Part shown: piece by piece, positions 8,550 to 18,291 of the stretch
How positions within the stretch are numbered: the first letter of the stretch is position 1
Layout of the letters: every line of letters begins with the position of its first letter
Origin: Gemmataceae bacterium
GTDB taxonomy: Bacteria; Planctomycetota; Planctomycetia; Gemmatales; Gemmataceae
Reading direction: 5' to 3'
Assembly: GCA_009691845.1 (NCBI GenBank)
Contig: SIAJ01000057.1
Coordinates: 1 to 36,531 of the forward strand
Length of the DNA stretch: 36,531 nucleotides
The notes under the pieces: generated by a model
Database searches by the model: none
Seen by the model: only the letters and a program-made list of their open reading frames with translations
What the model was told of the DNA's origin: nothing
Program-made: the position numbers and the translations under genes

Positions 8550-10712
8550 ATGCTCCGCGAAGAACAGATCGATCTCCGCCGGCAGCGGGCCAGGGCTGGC
8601 CATTTCACGATCGAGAACCTCGGCAAAAACCTCGTCTTTTCGGACTATCGCGTCAGCAATCCGCAGACGAAGGGCCGATACACCGTCACGATTCGCGGCT
8701 TCGATCCCGGTGACAATTCCTGCACCTGCCCCGACTTCAAATCGAACACGCTCGGCACCTGCAAGCACGTCGAAGCTGTGTTGAGTACGTTGCAAACCAA
8801 TGGGGAAACGGTGAAGCGGCGGAAGGCAGCCATCACGCGGCCCGAGGTCAACCTCGACTACGGAGCCGCGAACTTGCGGCTGAAGTTGCAGCTTCCGCCG
8901 CGCCATTCGGATGCTCTGAAGCAACTCGTCAAGCGTTTCTTCGACGAGGCCGGCTTTTGGTCCGGCGAACGCGAGCATGACGAACTGATCGCGGCCATCG
9001 AGTCGGTGCCCGAACAGATCACCGTGATGTCCGACGCCATGGACTTCATCGACCGCGAGATCGTTCGCCGCGATTTGGCTCGCCGCGAAAAGGAGTTGCT
9101 CGCCAATCTGGAGGGCGTTCGCAATCTGTTGAAACTCCCCCTCTACGATTTCCAGGCCACGGGTGCGATCTTCCTGGCCTGCCGAATGCGTTCCATCCTC
9201 GGCGACGACATGGGCCTGGGCAAAAGCCCGCAGACGCTCGCGGCCATCGAACTGCTCGCTCGGGAACGCGGCGTTCGCAAAGTGCTCATCGTGGCACCGG
9301 CCTCCGTGAAGTATCAGTGGGAAGGCGAGATTCGCAAGTTCACGGACCGAACCGTGCAAGTCGTCGAGGGACTCAAGGATGCACGCGAGGAACTCTACGG
9401 CGAGGATGCGTTCTACAAACTCGTGAACTACGAGCAGGTCGTTCGCGATCTCGATCTGATGAACGAGTGGGCTCCGGACGTGGTCGTGCTCGATGAAGCC
9501 CAGCGCATCAAGAACTGGGAATCGAAAACCTCGCGGGCCGTCAAGAAACTGCAAAGCCGATATGCCATCGTGCTGACCGGAACGCCTTTGGAGAATCGGC
9601 TCGAAGAACTTTACAGCATCGTCCAGTTCGTGGACGATCGTCGGCTCGGTCCCGCGTTCGAATTCTTGCACGAACACCGGGTGCTCGATGCCAAGGGGAA
9701 TCTCGTCTCCTATCGCAACCTCGACCGGATTCGCGAGAAGCTGGCCCCGATTCTGCTTCGCCGTACACGGGGCGAGGTGCTGAAGCAACTTCCCGAACGC
9801 ACCGACAGCACGCTCTACGTGGCCCTCTCGGATGCCCAGCGCGTGCCATACGACGAGCAGCAGAAGAACCTGGCCCGTCTGCTGGCGAAACCCGTGCTGA
9901 CCGATCTGGATCGCAAACGCATTCTTGCTTGCATCGTGAACATGCGGCTCGTTTGCGATAGCACCTATCTCGTCGACAAGAAGACGAACGTCTCGCCGAA
10001 ACTTGACGAATTCGCGGCCGTCATCGACGACCTGATGTCCTCGGGCGATCACAAGGCTGTCGTCTTCAGCCAGTGGGAAACGATGTTGCGTCTCGCGGCG
10101 GAAGTGCTCGATCGGCTCGGCATCGGCTACGTGATATTGCATGGCGGGCTCCAAGGAAAAGATCGCAAGGTCGTCCTGGAACAGTTCAAGCAGGAAGGTT
10201 GCCGGGTGCTCCTGAGCACGGATTCGGGCGGCGTCGGCCTGAACCTGCAAGCCGCCGACACGGTGATCAACCTGGAATTGCCGTGGAACCCGGCCGTGCT
10301 GGAACAACGCGTCGCCCGTGTCCACCGCATGGGGCAAAATCGGCCGGTGCGGGCGATCCACTTCGTCACACGCGATACCATCGAAGAACGCGTGCAACAA
10401 GCGATCGAAGCCAAGCGTTCGCTCTTCGGCAGCGTGTTCGACGGCGACTCGGACACCGTGGCCTTCACGGCTCTCGGCACAACGTCGTTCCTGACCGGCG
10501 TCCAGGAAGCCATCGGCATCGAACGCCCCGCAACCCCGGAATCCGGACGCCTGGAGCCTGAAGCGTCAGCGAAGGCGGAACGCGGGTTGCTCGAAGCCAA
10601 CGTGCAAATGCTCGAAGCCCTCGCCGCCTGGGAAGGCCCCTGGCCGGCCGAGTACCGCGACCGTCTCATCGGCGTGTTCAAAGACCTGGCGGACCGCATC
10701 CAGGACGAGTGA
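8550..10712 (+). CDS. SWIM zinc-finger SNF2-family helicase/ATPase
   Basis: A 720-residue protein. A SWIM zinc finger lies at the N-terminus: Cys58, Cys60, Cys71 and His73 (CxC-x10-CxH). The SNF2 motor follows, with motif I DDMGLGKS (219-226), motif Ia VAPASVKYQW, motif II DEAQ (315-318), motif III LTGTPLENRLEEL, then the second lobe with FSQWETML, STDSGGVGLNLQAAD and the arginine-finger motif RVHRMGQNRPV. The motif II form DEAQ is less common than DEAH or DEGH but occurs in the superfamily. Such enzymes move along DNA or remodel protein-DNA complexes, in bacteria probably in repair or transcription recycling. The start at ATG 8550 is chosen because the upstream extension has no similarity. 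It stands alone, with no nuclease or methylase beside it. Confidence 0.9.
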   Translation: MLREEQIDLRRQRARAGHFTIENLGKNLVFSDYRVSNPQTKGRYTVTIRGFDPGDNSCTCPDFKSNTLGTCKHVEAVLSTLQTNGETVKRRKAAITRPEVNLDYGAANLRLKLQLPPRHSDALKQLVKRFFDEAGFWSGEREHDELIAAIESVPEQITVMSDAMDFIDREIVRRDLARREKELLANLEGVRNLLKLPLYDFQATGAIFLACRMRSILGDDMGLGKSPQTLAAIELLARERGVRKVLIVAPASVKYQWEGEIRKFTDRTVQVVEGLKDAREELYGEDAFYKLVNYEQVVRDLDLMNEWAPDVVVLDEAQRIKNWESKTSRAVKKLQSRYAIVLTGTPLENRLEELYSIVQFVDDRRLGPAFEFLHEHRVLDAKGNLVSYRNLDRIREKLAPILLRRTRGEVLKQLPERTDSTLYVALSDAQRVPYDEQQKNLARLLAKPVLTDLDRKRILACIVNMRLVCDSTYLVDKKTNVSPKLDEFAAVIDDLMSSGDHKAVVFSQWETMLRLAAEVLDRLGIGYVILHGGLQGKDRKVVLEQFKQEGCRVLLSTDSGGVGLNLQAADTVINLELPWNPAVLEQRVARVHRMGQNRPVRAIHFVTRDTIEERVQQAIEAKRSLFGSVFDGDSDTVAFTALGTTSFLTGVQEAIGIERPATPESGRLEPEASAKAERGLLEANVQMLEALAAWEGPWPAEYRDRLIGVFKDLADRIQDE

Positions 10713-10833
10713 GGCCGATTTCGGTGCAGGAATCACATGTGCAATGCAATGAAATGCAATTTCGAACTCCCGCCCGCCGCAGACAACTTTTTTAGTGCGT
10801 CATTTTGTGACCGGTATTTCGCAGGGGGTTAAA

Positions 10834-10899
10834 GTGACGGAAGTGCTGGGAGGCGACTGGCCGAACGGCCCGAAGCGCAAGAAGGTTTTGCAGAAGTAG
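10834..10899 (+). CDS. Possible 21-residue peptide or gene relic
   Basis: A GTG-started frame of 21 codons ends in the basic tail PKRKKVLQK. It has a GGGGG run five bases before the start that could serve as a ribosome binding site. The frame is also open upstream, so it may be the tail of a lost gene. I do not recognise it, and chance is a real possibility at this length. Confidence 0.2.
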   Translation: MTEVLGGDWPNGPKRKKVLQK

Positions 10900-10975
10900 G
10901 GTCCGGTCAGTCCAGGGCCCTCTCAAATCAGGGCCCCACCCGATTTTGGGCACTCACCGAGTTGTTTGCCACGGC

Positions 10976-11004
10976 TTAGCCACCTTCTCCCTAGCCGGTA
11001 CAAT
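10976..11004 (+). promoter_or_regulatory. Weak sigma-70-like promoter candidate for the secA-like operon
   Basis: TACAAT (10999-11004) is one base from the -10 consensus, and TTAGCC (10976-10981) lies 17 bases upstream as a poor -35. The start codon is about 38 bases downstream. Pattern evidence only. Confidence 0.3.
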
Positions 11005-11041
11005 ATCGACGAGCAATCTGTCCCCACGTTGAGCCGAAACC

Positions 11042-13063
11042 GTGAGTGATACTGCCGTTGCCGAGCGTCTCCTTCAAACCGTCGAGACTGCAAGTTGTCC
11101 GCCGAATCTGCCGTACTCCGGTCGCCTGGGGACGATGGGTCGCAACCAACTGATGGCGAAAGTGGGCGGCCCGGCCGTCCGACGACTGGCGCGAGCCGCC
11201 CTGCTGGTCCCACGCATCCGCCACTTCGAGCAACTCTTCGGCAAGCTTTCTCCGGACGAGATCAAATCGCGGGCCAACCAGCTTCGTGGCCGCTCGCGTG
11301 CCGGTGACATGAGCCGCGAGTTTATTGCCGAGGGCTTTGGCCTTTGCTCCGTGGCCGTGTGGCGAATGCTCGGCATGAGAGCGTTCGACGTGCAACTCGC
11401 GGCCGGGCACGTCATGTTTGAAGGGGCACTCACCGAGTTGGCCACGGGCGAAGGCAAAACGCTCACGGCTGCGTTCCCCGTGTTTCTCCGGGCACTCGCG
11501 GGTCGGGGTGCCCACGTCGCCACCGTGAACGATTATCTCGCCAAGCGCGATGCCGAGTTGATGACCCCGGTCTATCAGGCACTGGGTCTATCGGTTGGCT
11601 TCCTTCAACAGAAGATGGAGGACGGCGAGCGCAAGAAGGAATACCGGAAGGACGTGACTTATGGCACCGCGTCCGAATTCGGCTTCGACTTCCTTCGCGA
11701 TCGATTGAAGCGAAGCGGCGGGCAAGTGGCCTCCACGCCGTTCTGGGGCCCGTGGACCGCGGCCGCCGGTCAGTCGCCCGCGGATCCGCGCGTGCAACGT
11801 GGCCACTACTTCGCCTTGGTCGATGAGGCGGACAGCATCTTCGTCGATGAAGCGAAGACGCCGCTCATCATCAGTGCCCCCACGCGGGAAGCCAAGCCTG
11901 AAGAATGCGTGATGTATTTTTGGGCCGACGACGTTGCTAGCAAAATGACTTACGGCGAGCACTTCACGCTCGACGTCAAGAAGGACAAGATCGAAGTGAC
12001 CGAGTCGGGCCGGCAACTCGCTCGTTATTCCGATCCGCCGAGTGGACCGCACGCACCGGCCATGGACAAGCTCGTCGAGGCCATCGAGAAAGCGATCCAG
12101 GCGAATCATCGCTTCGTGCTCGATCATCACTACATGGTCATCGAGGGCAAGGTCGTCATCGTCGATGAAAGCACGGGCCGGCCGATGCCCGATCGCCACT
12201 GGCGTGAAGGCTTGCATCAGGCCGTCGAAGCGAAAGAAAAGGTCGCGGTACATTTGGCCGCGGATCATGCGGCGTCGATCACCTATCAGAGTTACTTTCG
12301 GCAGTACGAAAAGCTCGCGGGTATGACCGGCACCGTGGTGCAAAACTGGAAAGAGATTCGTCGGGTCTACAAGTTGTGGGTGGTGCAAATCCCCACCAAC
12401 GTGGCCATCAAGCGGAAGAGGATGCCGGACGTGGTCTTCGCCACGGAAGACGCCAAGTTCGATGCCATCGTGGCACAAACCAAGAAGATGCGTGAAGCCG
12501 GCCGACCCGTGCTGATCGGCACACGCTCGGTCGAAAAATCCGAGGCACTCTCCGCGCGTCTGACGGCCATTGGCATTCCACATCGCGTGCTGAACGCCAG
12601 GCAGGACAAGGAAGAAGCACTGATTATCTCGCAGGCCGGCCAACAGGGCACGGTCACGGTCGCAACGAACATGGCCGGGCGCGGTACGGACATCAAGCTC
12701 GGCCCAGGTGTCGCGGAGGCGGGCGGCCTGCACGTCGTCGGCACCGAACGTCACGAGGCCGTTCGCATCGATCGCCAGCTTCTCGGGCGTGCGGGCCGGC
12801 AGGGCGATCCTGGCACCGGCCAAATGTTCTTGAGCATGCAGGACAAGCTGCTCGAAGCCTTGAGCCATGAACGGCATCTTCGGCTGGTCGCATTGGGTAA
12901 AGCCGGAGGTAACCGTAACTGGAACGAGTTCCGCCGGCTGTTCATTGCCGCCCAACGAAAGACGGAACGCAAACACTATCGCCAGCGACTCGACCTGATG
13001 CACTACGAACGCCAGCGCAAGGAATTGCTCGGCGATCTCGGTGCCGACCCGTTTGTGGATTGA
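11042..13063 (+). CDS. Short SecA-like translocase ATPase paralogue
   Basis: A 673-residue SecA homologue that pushes or handles preproteins with ATP. Seen: the SecA helical entry (LSPDEIKSRANQLR), Walker A TGEGKT (135-140), TVNDYLAKRDAE, DEADSIFVDEAKTPLIIS (261-278), LAGMTGTV, GRGTDIKLG (547-555) and LLGRAGRQGDPG (580-591). Canonical SecA is about 800-900 residues. This one stops just after the AQRKTERKHYRQRLDLMHYE helix, where the helical wing domain would begin, so the wing, the end of the scaffold and the zinc-binding C-terminus are missing. The key ATPase residues are intact, so it is a shortened paralogue and not a relic. The start is GTG. It forms a unit with the thioesterase gene two bases downstream. 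The main SecA should be elsewhere in the genome. Confidence 0.85.
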   Translation: MSDTAVAERLLQTVETASCPPNLPYSGRLGTMGRNQLMAKVGGPAVRRLARAALLVPRIRHFEQLFGKLSPDEIKSRANQLRGRSRAGDMSREFIAEGFGLCSVAVWRMLGMRAFDVQLAAGHVMFEGALTELATGEGKTLTAAFPVFLRALAGRGAHVATVNDYLAKRDAELMTPVYQALGLSVGFLQQKMEDGERKKEYRKDVTYGTASEFGFDFLRDRLKRSGGQVASTPFWGPWTAAAGQSPADPRVQRGHYFALVDEADSIFVDEAKTPLIISAPTREAKPEECVMYFWADDVASKMTYGEHFTLDVKKDKIEVTESGRQLARYSDPPSGPHAPAMDKLVEAIEKAIQANHRFVLDHHYMVIEGKVVIVDESTGRPMPDRHWREGLHQAVEAKEKVAVHLAADHAASITYQSYFRQYEKLAGMTGTVVQNWKEIRRVYKLWVVQIPTNVAIKRKRMPDVVFATEDAKFDAIVAQTKKMREAGRPVLIGTRSVEKSEALSARLTAIGIPHRVLNARQDKEEALIISQAGQQGTVTVATNMAGRGTDIKLGPGVAEAGGLHVVGTERHEAVRIDRQLLGRAGRQGDPGTGQMFLSMQDKLLEALSHERHLRLVALGKAGGNRNWNEFRRLFIAAQRKTERKHYRQRLDLMHYERQRKELLGDLGADPFVD

Positions 13064-13065
13064 TC

Positions 13066-13482
13066 ATGAGTACAGCGGTTGCACCGTTTGAAATGTCGAT
13101 TCGAGTCGATGCCGCCGACATCGACGGACTTGGGCACGTCAACAACATCGTCTATCTGCGCTGGGTTCAGGATGTCGCCACGGCCCACTGGTTCGAGGCC
13201 GCGTTGCCGGAGGATCAGGCCGGCTTGATCTGGATGGTCGTCCGCCACGAGATCGACTATCAGTTGCCGGCCGTGTTGGACGACGAGCTGATCCTGAGGA
13301 CCTGGATCGGTGCCGCGAGTGGCCTGAGATTCGATCGCCACACGGAGATCCTGAAAGCCGCCGATCGAAAAGTGCTGGCGAAAGCAAGAACAGTCTGGGT
13401 GCCAATCGACCCGGCAAGCGGCAGGCCCAAGCGAGTTTCGGAACGAGTCCGGACCATGTTCTCGGTAGTTGCCGCACAGTAA
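13066..13482 (+). CDS. Acyl-CoA thioesterase, hotdog fold (4HBT/YbgC/FadM-like)
   Basis: A 138-residue single hotdog domain. The motif DIDGLGHVNNIVYLRWVQD (residues 18-36) is the typical active-site helix region of the 4-hydroxybenzoyl-CoA thioesterase superfamily, with Asp20 or its neighbour the likely catalytic acid, and ARTVWVPID is the usual late strand. It probably cleaves an acyl-CoA; the acyl group cannot be read from the sequence. The ATG lies two bases after the secA-like stop, so the two genes are very likely co-transcribed. A link between membrane lipid acyl chains and export is only a guess. Confidence 0.85.
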   Translation: MSTAVAPFEMSIRVDAADIDGLGHVNNIVYLRWVQDVATAHWFEAALPEDQAGLIWMVVRHEIDYQLPAVLDDELILRTWIGAASGLRFDRHTEILKAADRKVLAKARTVWVPIDPASGRPKRVSERVRTMFSVVAAQ

Positions 13483-13997
13483 GGATCCGGTCTAAAACAA
13501 CGTCCCGAAGTCCTCGATGATGGCCTTCGAAGAGCAATCCGTCCTGTCCTGAGTCGACCACTTCCTCCGGAAAGGAAGTTCGCTCGTGGTGATTGTCTTC
13601 AGCCCAACGGGCTGGAATCTTTCAGTCCGTTGGACTGAAGACAAGAGCGTTCTCTGAGACTGGCGTCAATGCCGGCAGTCGGATGGTGCGAAGGCTGAAG
13701 TCGGGAAGTGATTTCGCCGGGGGCCCTAACCCACACGTTGCCGTAGGTTGTACGTGTCGCACCCATTCGTTTGGCCTCTGTTCGGCCTGATCGGATTTGC
13801 CCAAGCGAACCCGTGTGGCCAGTTCGGCGACCGCGACGGCGGCACCGGGCGAATTATTCGACTTCTCGATTATTTTCCTACCGTTCCACGCACGTACAGC
13901 ATAGATTGGAATCGGGATCGGCTCGACCGATCTCCTCGTCGGCCTTATGTTGTTGCGTCTCCGTGCCGCTTGATGCAGCCAACGCAGTAGTGAAGCC
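13483..13997. other. Long spacer with a tandem palindrome element
   Basis: This 515-base gap separates the thioesterase and hybrid kinase genes. Apart from the palindrome pair at 13595-13642 nothing convincing is seen. Short frames on both strands lack ribosome binding sites and family motifs, and no tRNA-like fold was noticed. Confidence 0.55.
13595..13642. repeat. Paired palindromes in inverted orientation (REP/BIME-like)
   Basis: Arms 13595-13614 and 13623-13642 are reverse complements with two mismatches. Each arm is itself a hairpin: CAGCCC and GGGCTG around AAC (13600-13614), and TTCAGTCC and GGACTGAA around GTT (13621-13639). It lies 113 bases after the thioesterase stop and could work as a terminator or RNA-stabilising element. 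Confidence 0.7.
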
Positions 13998-16881
13998 ATG
14001 AGCACGCCCAACAACACGGGTCCGATCGAACCCCTGCACGTCGAACCTGGCCCGTTGGACGTGCTTCAGGAGAGTGCGTCGCGATATCGGGCACTGGTCG
14101 ATCACGCGCCCTATTGCATCCACGAACTGGATGCCGGCGGGCGGTTCTTATCGATGAATTCCGCCGGGCTGCGCATGATGCAGATGAAGGATCCCTCGGG
14201 TATTCTCGGCCTGCTCTACCTCGACGCGGTGGCGACTGCCGATCGGCCGCGAATTTCCAAGCTGCTCGAACTCGCCCAGGCCGGCCAGATGTCTTCCTTT
14301 AAGTTCACGGCCGTCAACGGTCGCTCGTTCAGCTCGAACTTCGTGCCGCTTGCCGGCGGCACGATCATGGGAATTACGCTGGACAGCACCGATCGCAAGC
14401 GAGCCGATGAAGCCCTGCGCGAGAGCGAGGAACGCTTCCAATCCTTCATGAATCAAAGCCCGGTCGTGGCGTGGGTCAAGGATGAGCAGTTCAAGATGTG
14501 CTACGCCAATTCGGCGTTCGAGAAACTGTTCGATCGACCTGCCGAGCAGATCCACGGCCGGACCGATTACGAGCTTTACAGCAAGGAATCCGCCGACGAA
14601 ACGCGGGCCAACAATGTCCAAGTGCTGGAGTCTGGGCAAAGCCTGGACACCATCGAGCACGTCTCCGGTGCCGATGGCAGAATGCGCCGGTGGCTGGTGC
14701 AGAAATTCCCATTGTATCGCACCGGCCAACCAACGTGGGTTGGAGGAACGGCGGTGGACGTCACGGCCCGCGTGGAGTTCGAGGAGGCAGTTCGCGAAAG
14801 CGAGTCTCGTCGCCAGCGCTATGCACAGGCGCTGGCCTCGCTGTGGCAAGCCAAGCTGTTCCGACCCGGTCACCGCCAGGCTGCCCTGCAAGAAATCACT
14901 CGAACCGCTGCCCGCACCTTGCAGATTCAACGGGTCAGCGTTTGGCTCTACAACGAGGATCGCTCGAAGATTCAATGCCACTGCCTCTACGATGCGAAGA
15001 CGGACGACTATTCGGCCGGAGTGGAACTGGCGGCAGGCGCGTTTCCCGCCTATTTCGCGGCCCTGGAAGAAAATCGATCCATGGCTGCCGACGACGCTCA
15101 CACCGATCCGCGAACCCGGGAGTTTTCCGCGTCCTATCTGACACCGCTCGGCATCGCGTCCATGTTGGATGTCCAGATCCGCCTGGACGAAGGCGTTCAA
15201 GGGGTGCTACGTCACGAACACGTCGGCAAAGTTCCGTGTCACTGGACGACCGACTCGAAATCGTTTGCCGCCGCCATGGCCGACCTGGTGGCGTTGACGT
15301 ATCAGACGGACAGGCGATTCCAGTCCGAAACAGCGCTCCAGCAAAGCCTCCACCACCGCCAGTTGATTTTCGACGCCGCTCTCGACGCCATCATCGTCAT
15401 GGATCAAGAAGGGATGATCGCTTCCTGGAATCCACGAGCGGAAGCGACCTTCGGCTGGTCGGGTGCGGAAGTGATCGGCCGCTCTCTGGCCGATACGATC
15501 ATTCCGGCGCACCTACGCTCCGCCCATCAGGGGGGATGCAACACTATCTGGCCACGGGAGAAGGACCGGTCCTGAACCGCATCATCGAGATCACAGCCCT
15601 ACACCGCGACGGCCATGAATTCCCGGTTGAACTCACGATTGTTCCGATCCCCGATGGCGACCGCGTTGCCTTCAGCGGTTTTGTGCGCGACATCAGCGAA
15701 CGGAGAGCCTGGAATCGCAATTGCAACAATCGCAAAAGATGGAGGCGTTCGGTCAGTTGGCGGGCGGCGTGGCCCACGACTTCAACAACCTACTGACGGT
15801 CATCCTGGGGTTCAGCGAAATGCTGCTCATGGAAGTGCCGCAGCAAGATCCCATGTGGTCGTCACTGAAGGCGATCGGCGATGCGGGGGAGCGAGCCGCT
15901 GGGCTCACACGGCAACTGCTGGCGTTCAGTCGTCAGTCCGTGCTGGAACTGAAAGTGCTGGATTTGAACGCCACTGTCGAGGAGACGGGGAAAATGCTCC
16001 GGCGGGTGATCGGCGAGGACATTCTGCTGGCGATGGTTCTCCATCCCAAACTCAGGTGGATGAAAGCCGATCCGGGACAACTCGGACAACTGCTGATGAA
16101 CTTGGCCGTCAATGCCCGCGACGCCATGCCCAAGGGGGGAAGACTGACCATCCAGACCGGCAACGTGGTACTGGATCAGAACTACGCCAAGAGGCACTCC
16201 GAAGTCGTGCCAGGTCCGCACATCATGTTGACGATAAGCGACACGGGCGTCGGCATGACTCCGGAAGTCCTGTCGCGGATCTTCGAGCCGTTCTTCACGA
16301 CGAAAGACGTCGGCAAGGGCACGGGGCTGGGGATGGCCGTGGTCCACGGTATCGTCAAGCAGAACGGCGGCAGCATCGAAGTCTCCAGCGAACCGGGCGT
16401 CGGAACGGTGTTCAAACTCTACTTCTCTGCGATGGACGAAGAGGTTGCCAAACTCAGTTCGCACCACTCCGAGAAAGCGTATCGTGGAACCGAGACCGTT
16501 CTGCTCGTCGAGGACGAAGATAACGTACGTGGGCTGGCCATCCTCATATTGCAGGCACGTGGCTACACGGTCTTTGCGGCCAGCGACGGTAAAGAGGGAT
16601 TGCGAATAGCCGAGAACCAGAAGAAACCTTTCGACCTGTTGATCACGGACGTCGTCATGCCGAAGATGGGTGGGCATGAGCTGGCCGAACTGCTTCGGCC
16701 CCGGTTTCCGCGGATGAAAATGTTGTTTGTCAGCGGCTATACCGACGACGCCATGATTCGACATGGCATCCTCCATGATGAAGTCGCATTCCTCCAGAAA
16801 CCCTTCTCGCCTCTCACGCTGGCCAAAAAGGTGCGGGAAGTTCTGGATGCGGGCGAAACAAGACGGCAAGAAACGCTGTAA
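13998..16881 (+). pseudogene. Hybrid histidine kinase PAS-PAS-GAF-PAS-HK-REC, broken by two frameshifts
   Basis: With two single bases restored the region encodes 961 residues. Order: PAS (about 30-140), PAS (150-265), GAF (275-445), PAS (452-570), a histidine kinase core with the phospho-His motif [15 protein letters not shown] (His codon at 15775), N box [38 protein letters not shown], and a receiver domain with the phospho-acceptor Asp in LLITDVVMP and the conserved Lys in FLQKPFS. No membrane segment, so it is a cytoplasmic CckA-like sensor. The frame is lost once in the six-G run at 15530-15535, within the third PAS, and once near 15709 (AGAGCCTGG, one C short). Neither fragment alone would be a working kinase. 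Either the gene is decaying or the sequence has two single-base errors. Confidence 0.8.
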
Positions 16882-17361
16882 CTATCGAGCGCATATTTCG
16901 TTTGGAATGCGAATGGGCAACGGGAGTGGGGAAAGCCCAGTCCCGACCCGGACAACCATCTCCATTCCGAGGTCGATCATGTGATCATCGGTCAAGTCGC
17001 TCTTCAGTTCGCCGACGAAGCCTCGCCCTCCCAAACCACCGGCTTCACTGCGCACTTATTGATGAAACGGTCAGCTTTGAGGGCGGGCTGCTTAGCGGGA
17101 AATAAGCCAAGGTTTTGTGGGGACGGACCTCCGGTCTGTCCGTCCTCTGCCCGAGGAGTCGCATGAATGAAACTGAATAGGGCACGTTGAGTTTGGACAG
17201 ACCGGAGGTCCGTCCCCCGAGGTCCACGCCTGGAACCTTTTTTTTCTGAAGGCACGGCCGCATTTCTCGGATCAGATTGGGTAGCTGCCAGGCGATCGAA
17301 ATGCGACTCCGACGATCTTCGCGAAGGAGGCGTTGGAACGATTGAGAAAGAAGTGATCGCT
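16882..17361. other. Spacer with a 23-base inverted repeat
   Basis: This 480-base gap lies between the kinase and the convergent broken propeller gene. It holds the inverted repeat at 17119-17217 and a run of eight or more T near 17240. I see no gene. Open frames crossing the repeat read its arms as GTDLRSV or DRPEVRP, which is repeat translation and not a protein. Confidence 0.55.
17119..17217. repeat. Perfect 23-base inverted repeat, arms with triplet-loop palindromes
   Basis: Arms 17119-17141 and 17195-17217 are exact reverse complements, 53 bases apart. Within each arm GGAC-GACC pairs with GGTC-GTCC around a TCC (or GGA) loop. No gene lies between the arms. The same build is seen at 156-258 and 13595-13642. 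Confidence 0.75.
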
Positions 17362-18291
17362 TTAGCCAATTTCGCCAAACGCCACCGCTTCGATATGCTG
17401 CTCGGCCTTGTGGACTTCTTCCCTTTTCGTGCCATCGGTCGAACGCACCAGGCGGCCTTTCCAACGTGGGCCGACGAATACGCCGGCTCCGTAGACCATC
17501 GAGATCGGGGCATCGGCGTTTGCCGAGCGTTCCCACTTGAGCCCATCGCTTGAAGTGAACGTGGCCCCGACGCCGACGGCGACGAAGCGGTCCTTCGCCC
17601 AGACGATCGAATTGAGATGTTCCCCCTCGTCGCCGGTTTGGCGGTCTGTCCATTTCAGGCCATCGCTCGTGACCATCCGCAAGCCGTGCAGGCCGACGCC
17701 AACGAAGATGCCGTTGCCGAAAGCGACATCCACAAGCGTGTCGATCGCTCTCACTTCCGGTGCGTCCTTCCAGGTGCGACCATCCGGCGAAGCGGCTCGC
17801 CGCCCGCGATCGCCAACGGCCACGAACAGCTTGTTGCCGAATGTCACTCGTCGGACCATGAACTTGCCGGGGATATCGTGTGGGCCGTCCCATTTTTCGC
17901 CATCGGTGCTCGTCAATACGAACGGGCGCGCAACACCGACCGCACCGGGGTCGCCGCCGAGGGCAAGAAAATGGCCGTTGCCGAAGCCGAGGCCACGAAT
18001 GTAGCGGGCGTATTGAGCGTCCTTGACCGAGGTTTTTCAGGTCGAGCCATCGGCAGTCGAGGCGAAGATGTTGCTGCCGCCGAAGCTGCCAATGGTGACC
18101 AAACGGCCATTTCCGCCGGCGGCACAGCGAAACGTCTCGCCTTCCTTGCCGAGTTGCGGTGCGGACCAAGCCTTTCCGTCCGACGAGGTCAATCGCGAAC
18201 CGTTGTGGCCGATGGCGAGGAAGAGTGTCTTGGGCATGATGCAGCCAAAAATGGAGGTATACTTCGTACGGCCGAAGCCGAGACATTTTCA
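17362..18291 (-). pseudogene. DGxxW-repeat beta-propeller protein, interrupted by a stop and cut at the 5' end
   Basis: The minus-strand frame encodes repeats of about 45 residues ending in SSDGKAW, STADGST(stop), STDGEKW, SPDGRTW, TSDGLKW and SSDGLKW, each preceded by a strand such as FGNGIFVGVG. This is a BNR/Ycf48-like propeller. At 18037-18039 a TGA replaces the codon for the conserved Trp of one repeat (one base from TGG); the frame continues normally on both sides. The first ATG is 18237, but repeat-like coding (LGFGRTKYTSIFGC) runs upstream of it to a TGA at the very edge of the inverted repeat at 18292, so the 5' end and any signal peptide appear lost. Two independent lesions suggest a dead gene. 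Confidence 0.7.

Larger units (their letters stand above)
10713..11041. other. Spacer between SNF2 and secA-like genes
   Basis: This 329-base gap holds a run of ATGCAAT-like units near 10740-10765, a possible 21-codon frame (10834-10899), a direct and inverted GGGCCC pair near 10916-10938 and a weak promoter candidate (10976-11004). No longer gene is visible on either strand. Confidence 0.6.

Noticed and set aside
7497..10400. A 967-codon open frame on the minus strand opposite the SNF2 gene
   Set aside because: It is antisense to two well-supported genes and has no family motif; long antisense frames arise from codon bias at this composition.
8550..10712. SNF2 helicase as core of a defence system
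   Set aside because: No nuclease, methylase or protease gene is adjacent; a stand-alone SWIM-SNF2 protein is common in such genomes.
15530..15712. Programmed frameshifting in the hybrid kinase
   Set aside because: Two separate shifts would be needed, the second without a slippery sequence, and no stimulating structure is evident.
18037..18039. UGA recoded as tryptophan or selenocysteine
   Set aside because: UGA is used as a normal stop in several neighbouring genes, and no selenocysteine hairpin was noticed after the codon.
17045..18286. A 413-codon minus-strand open frame across the broken propeller gene
   Set aside because: It is the wrong frame of the propeller repeats plus translation of the inverted repeat; the DGxxW repeats are in another frame.
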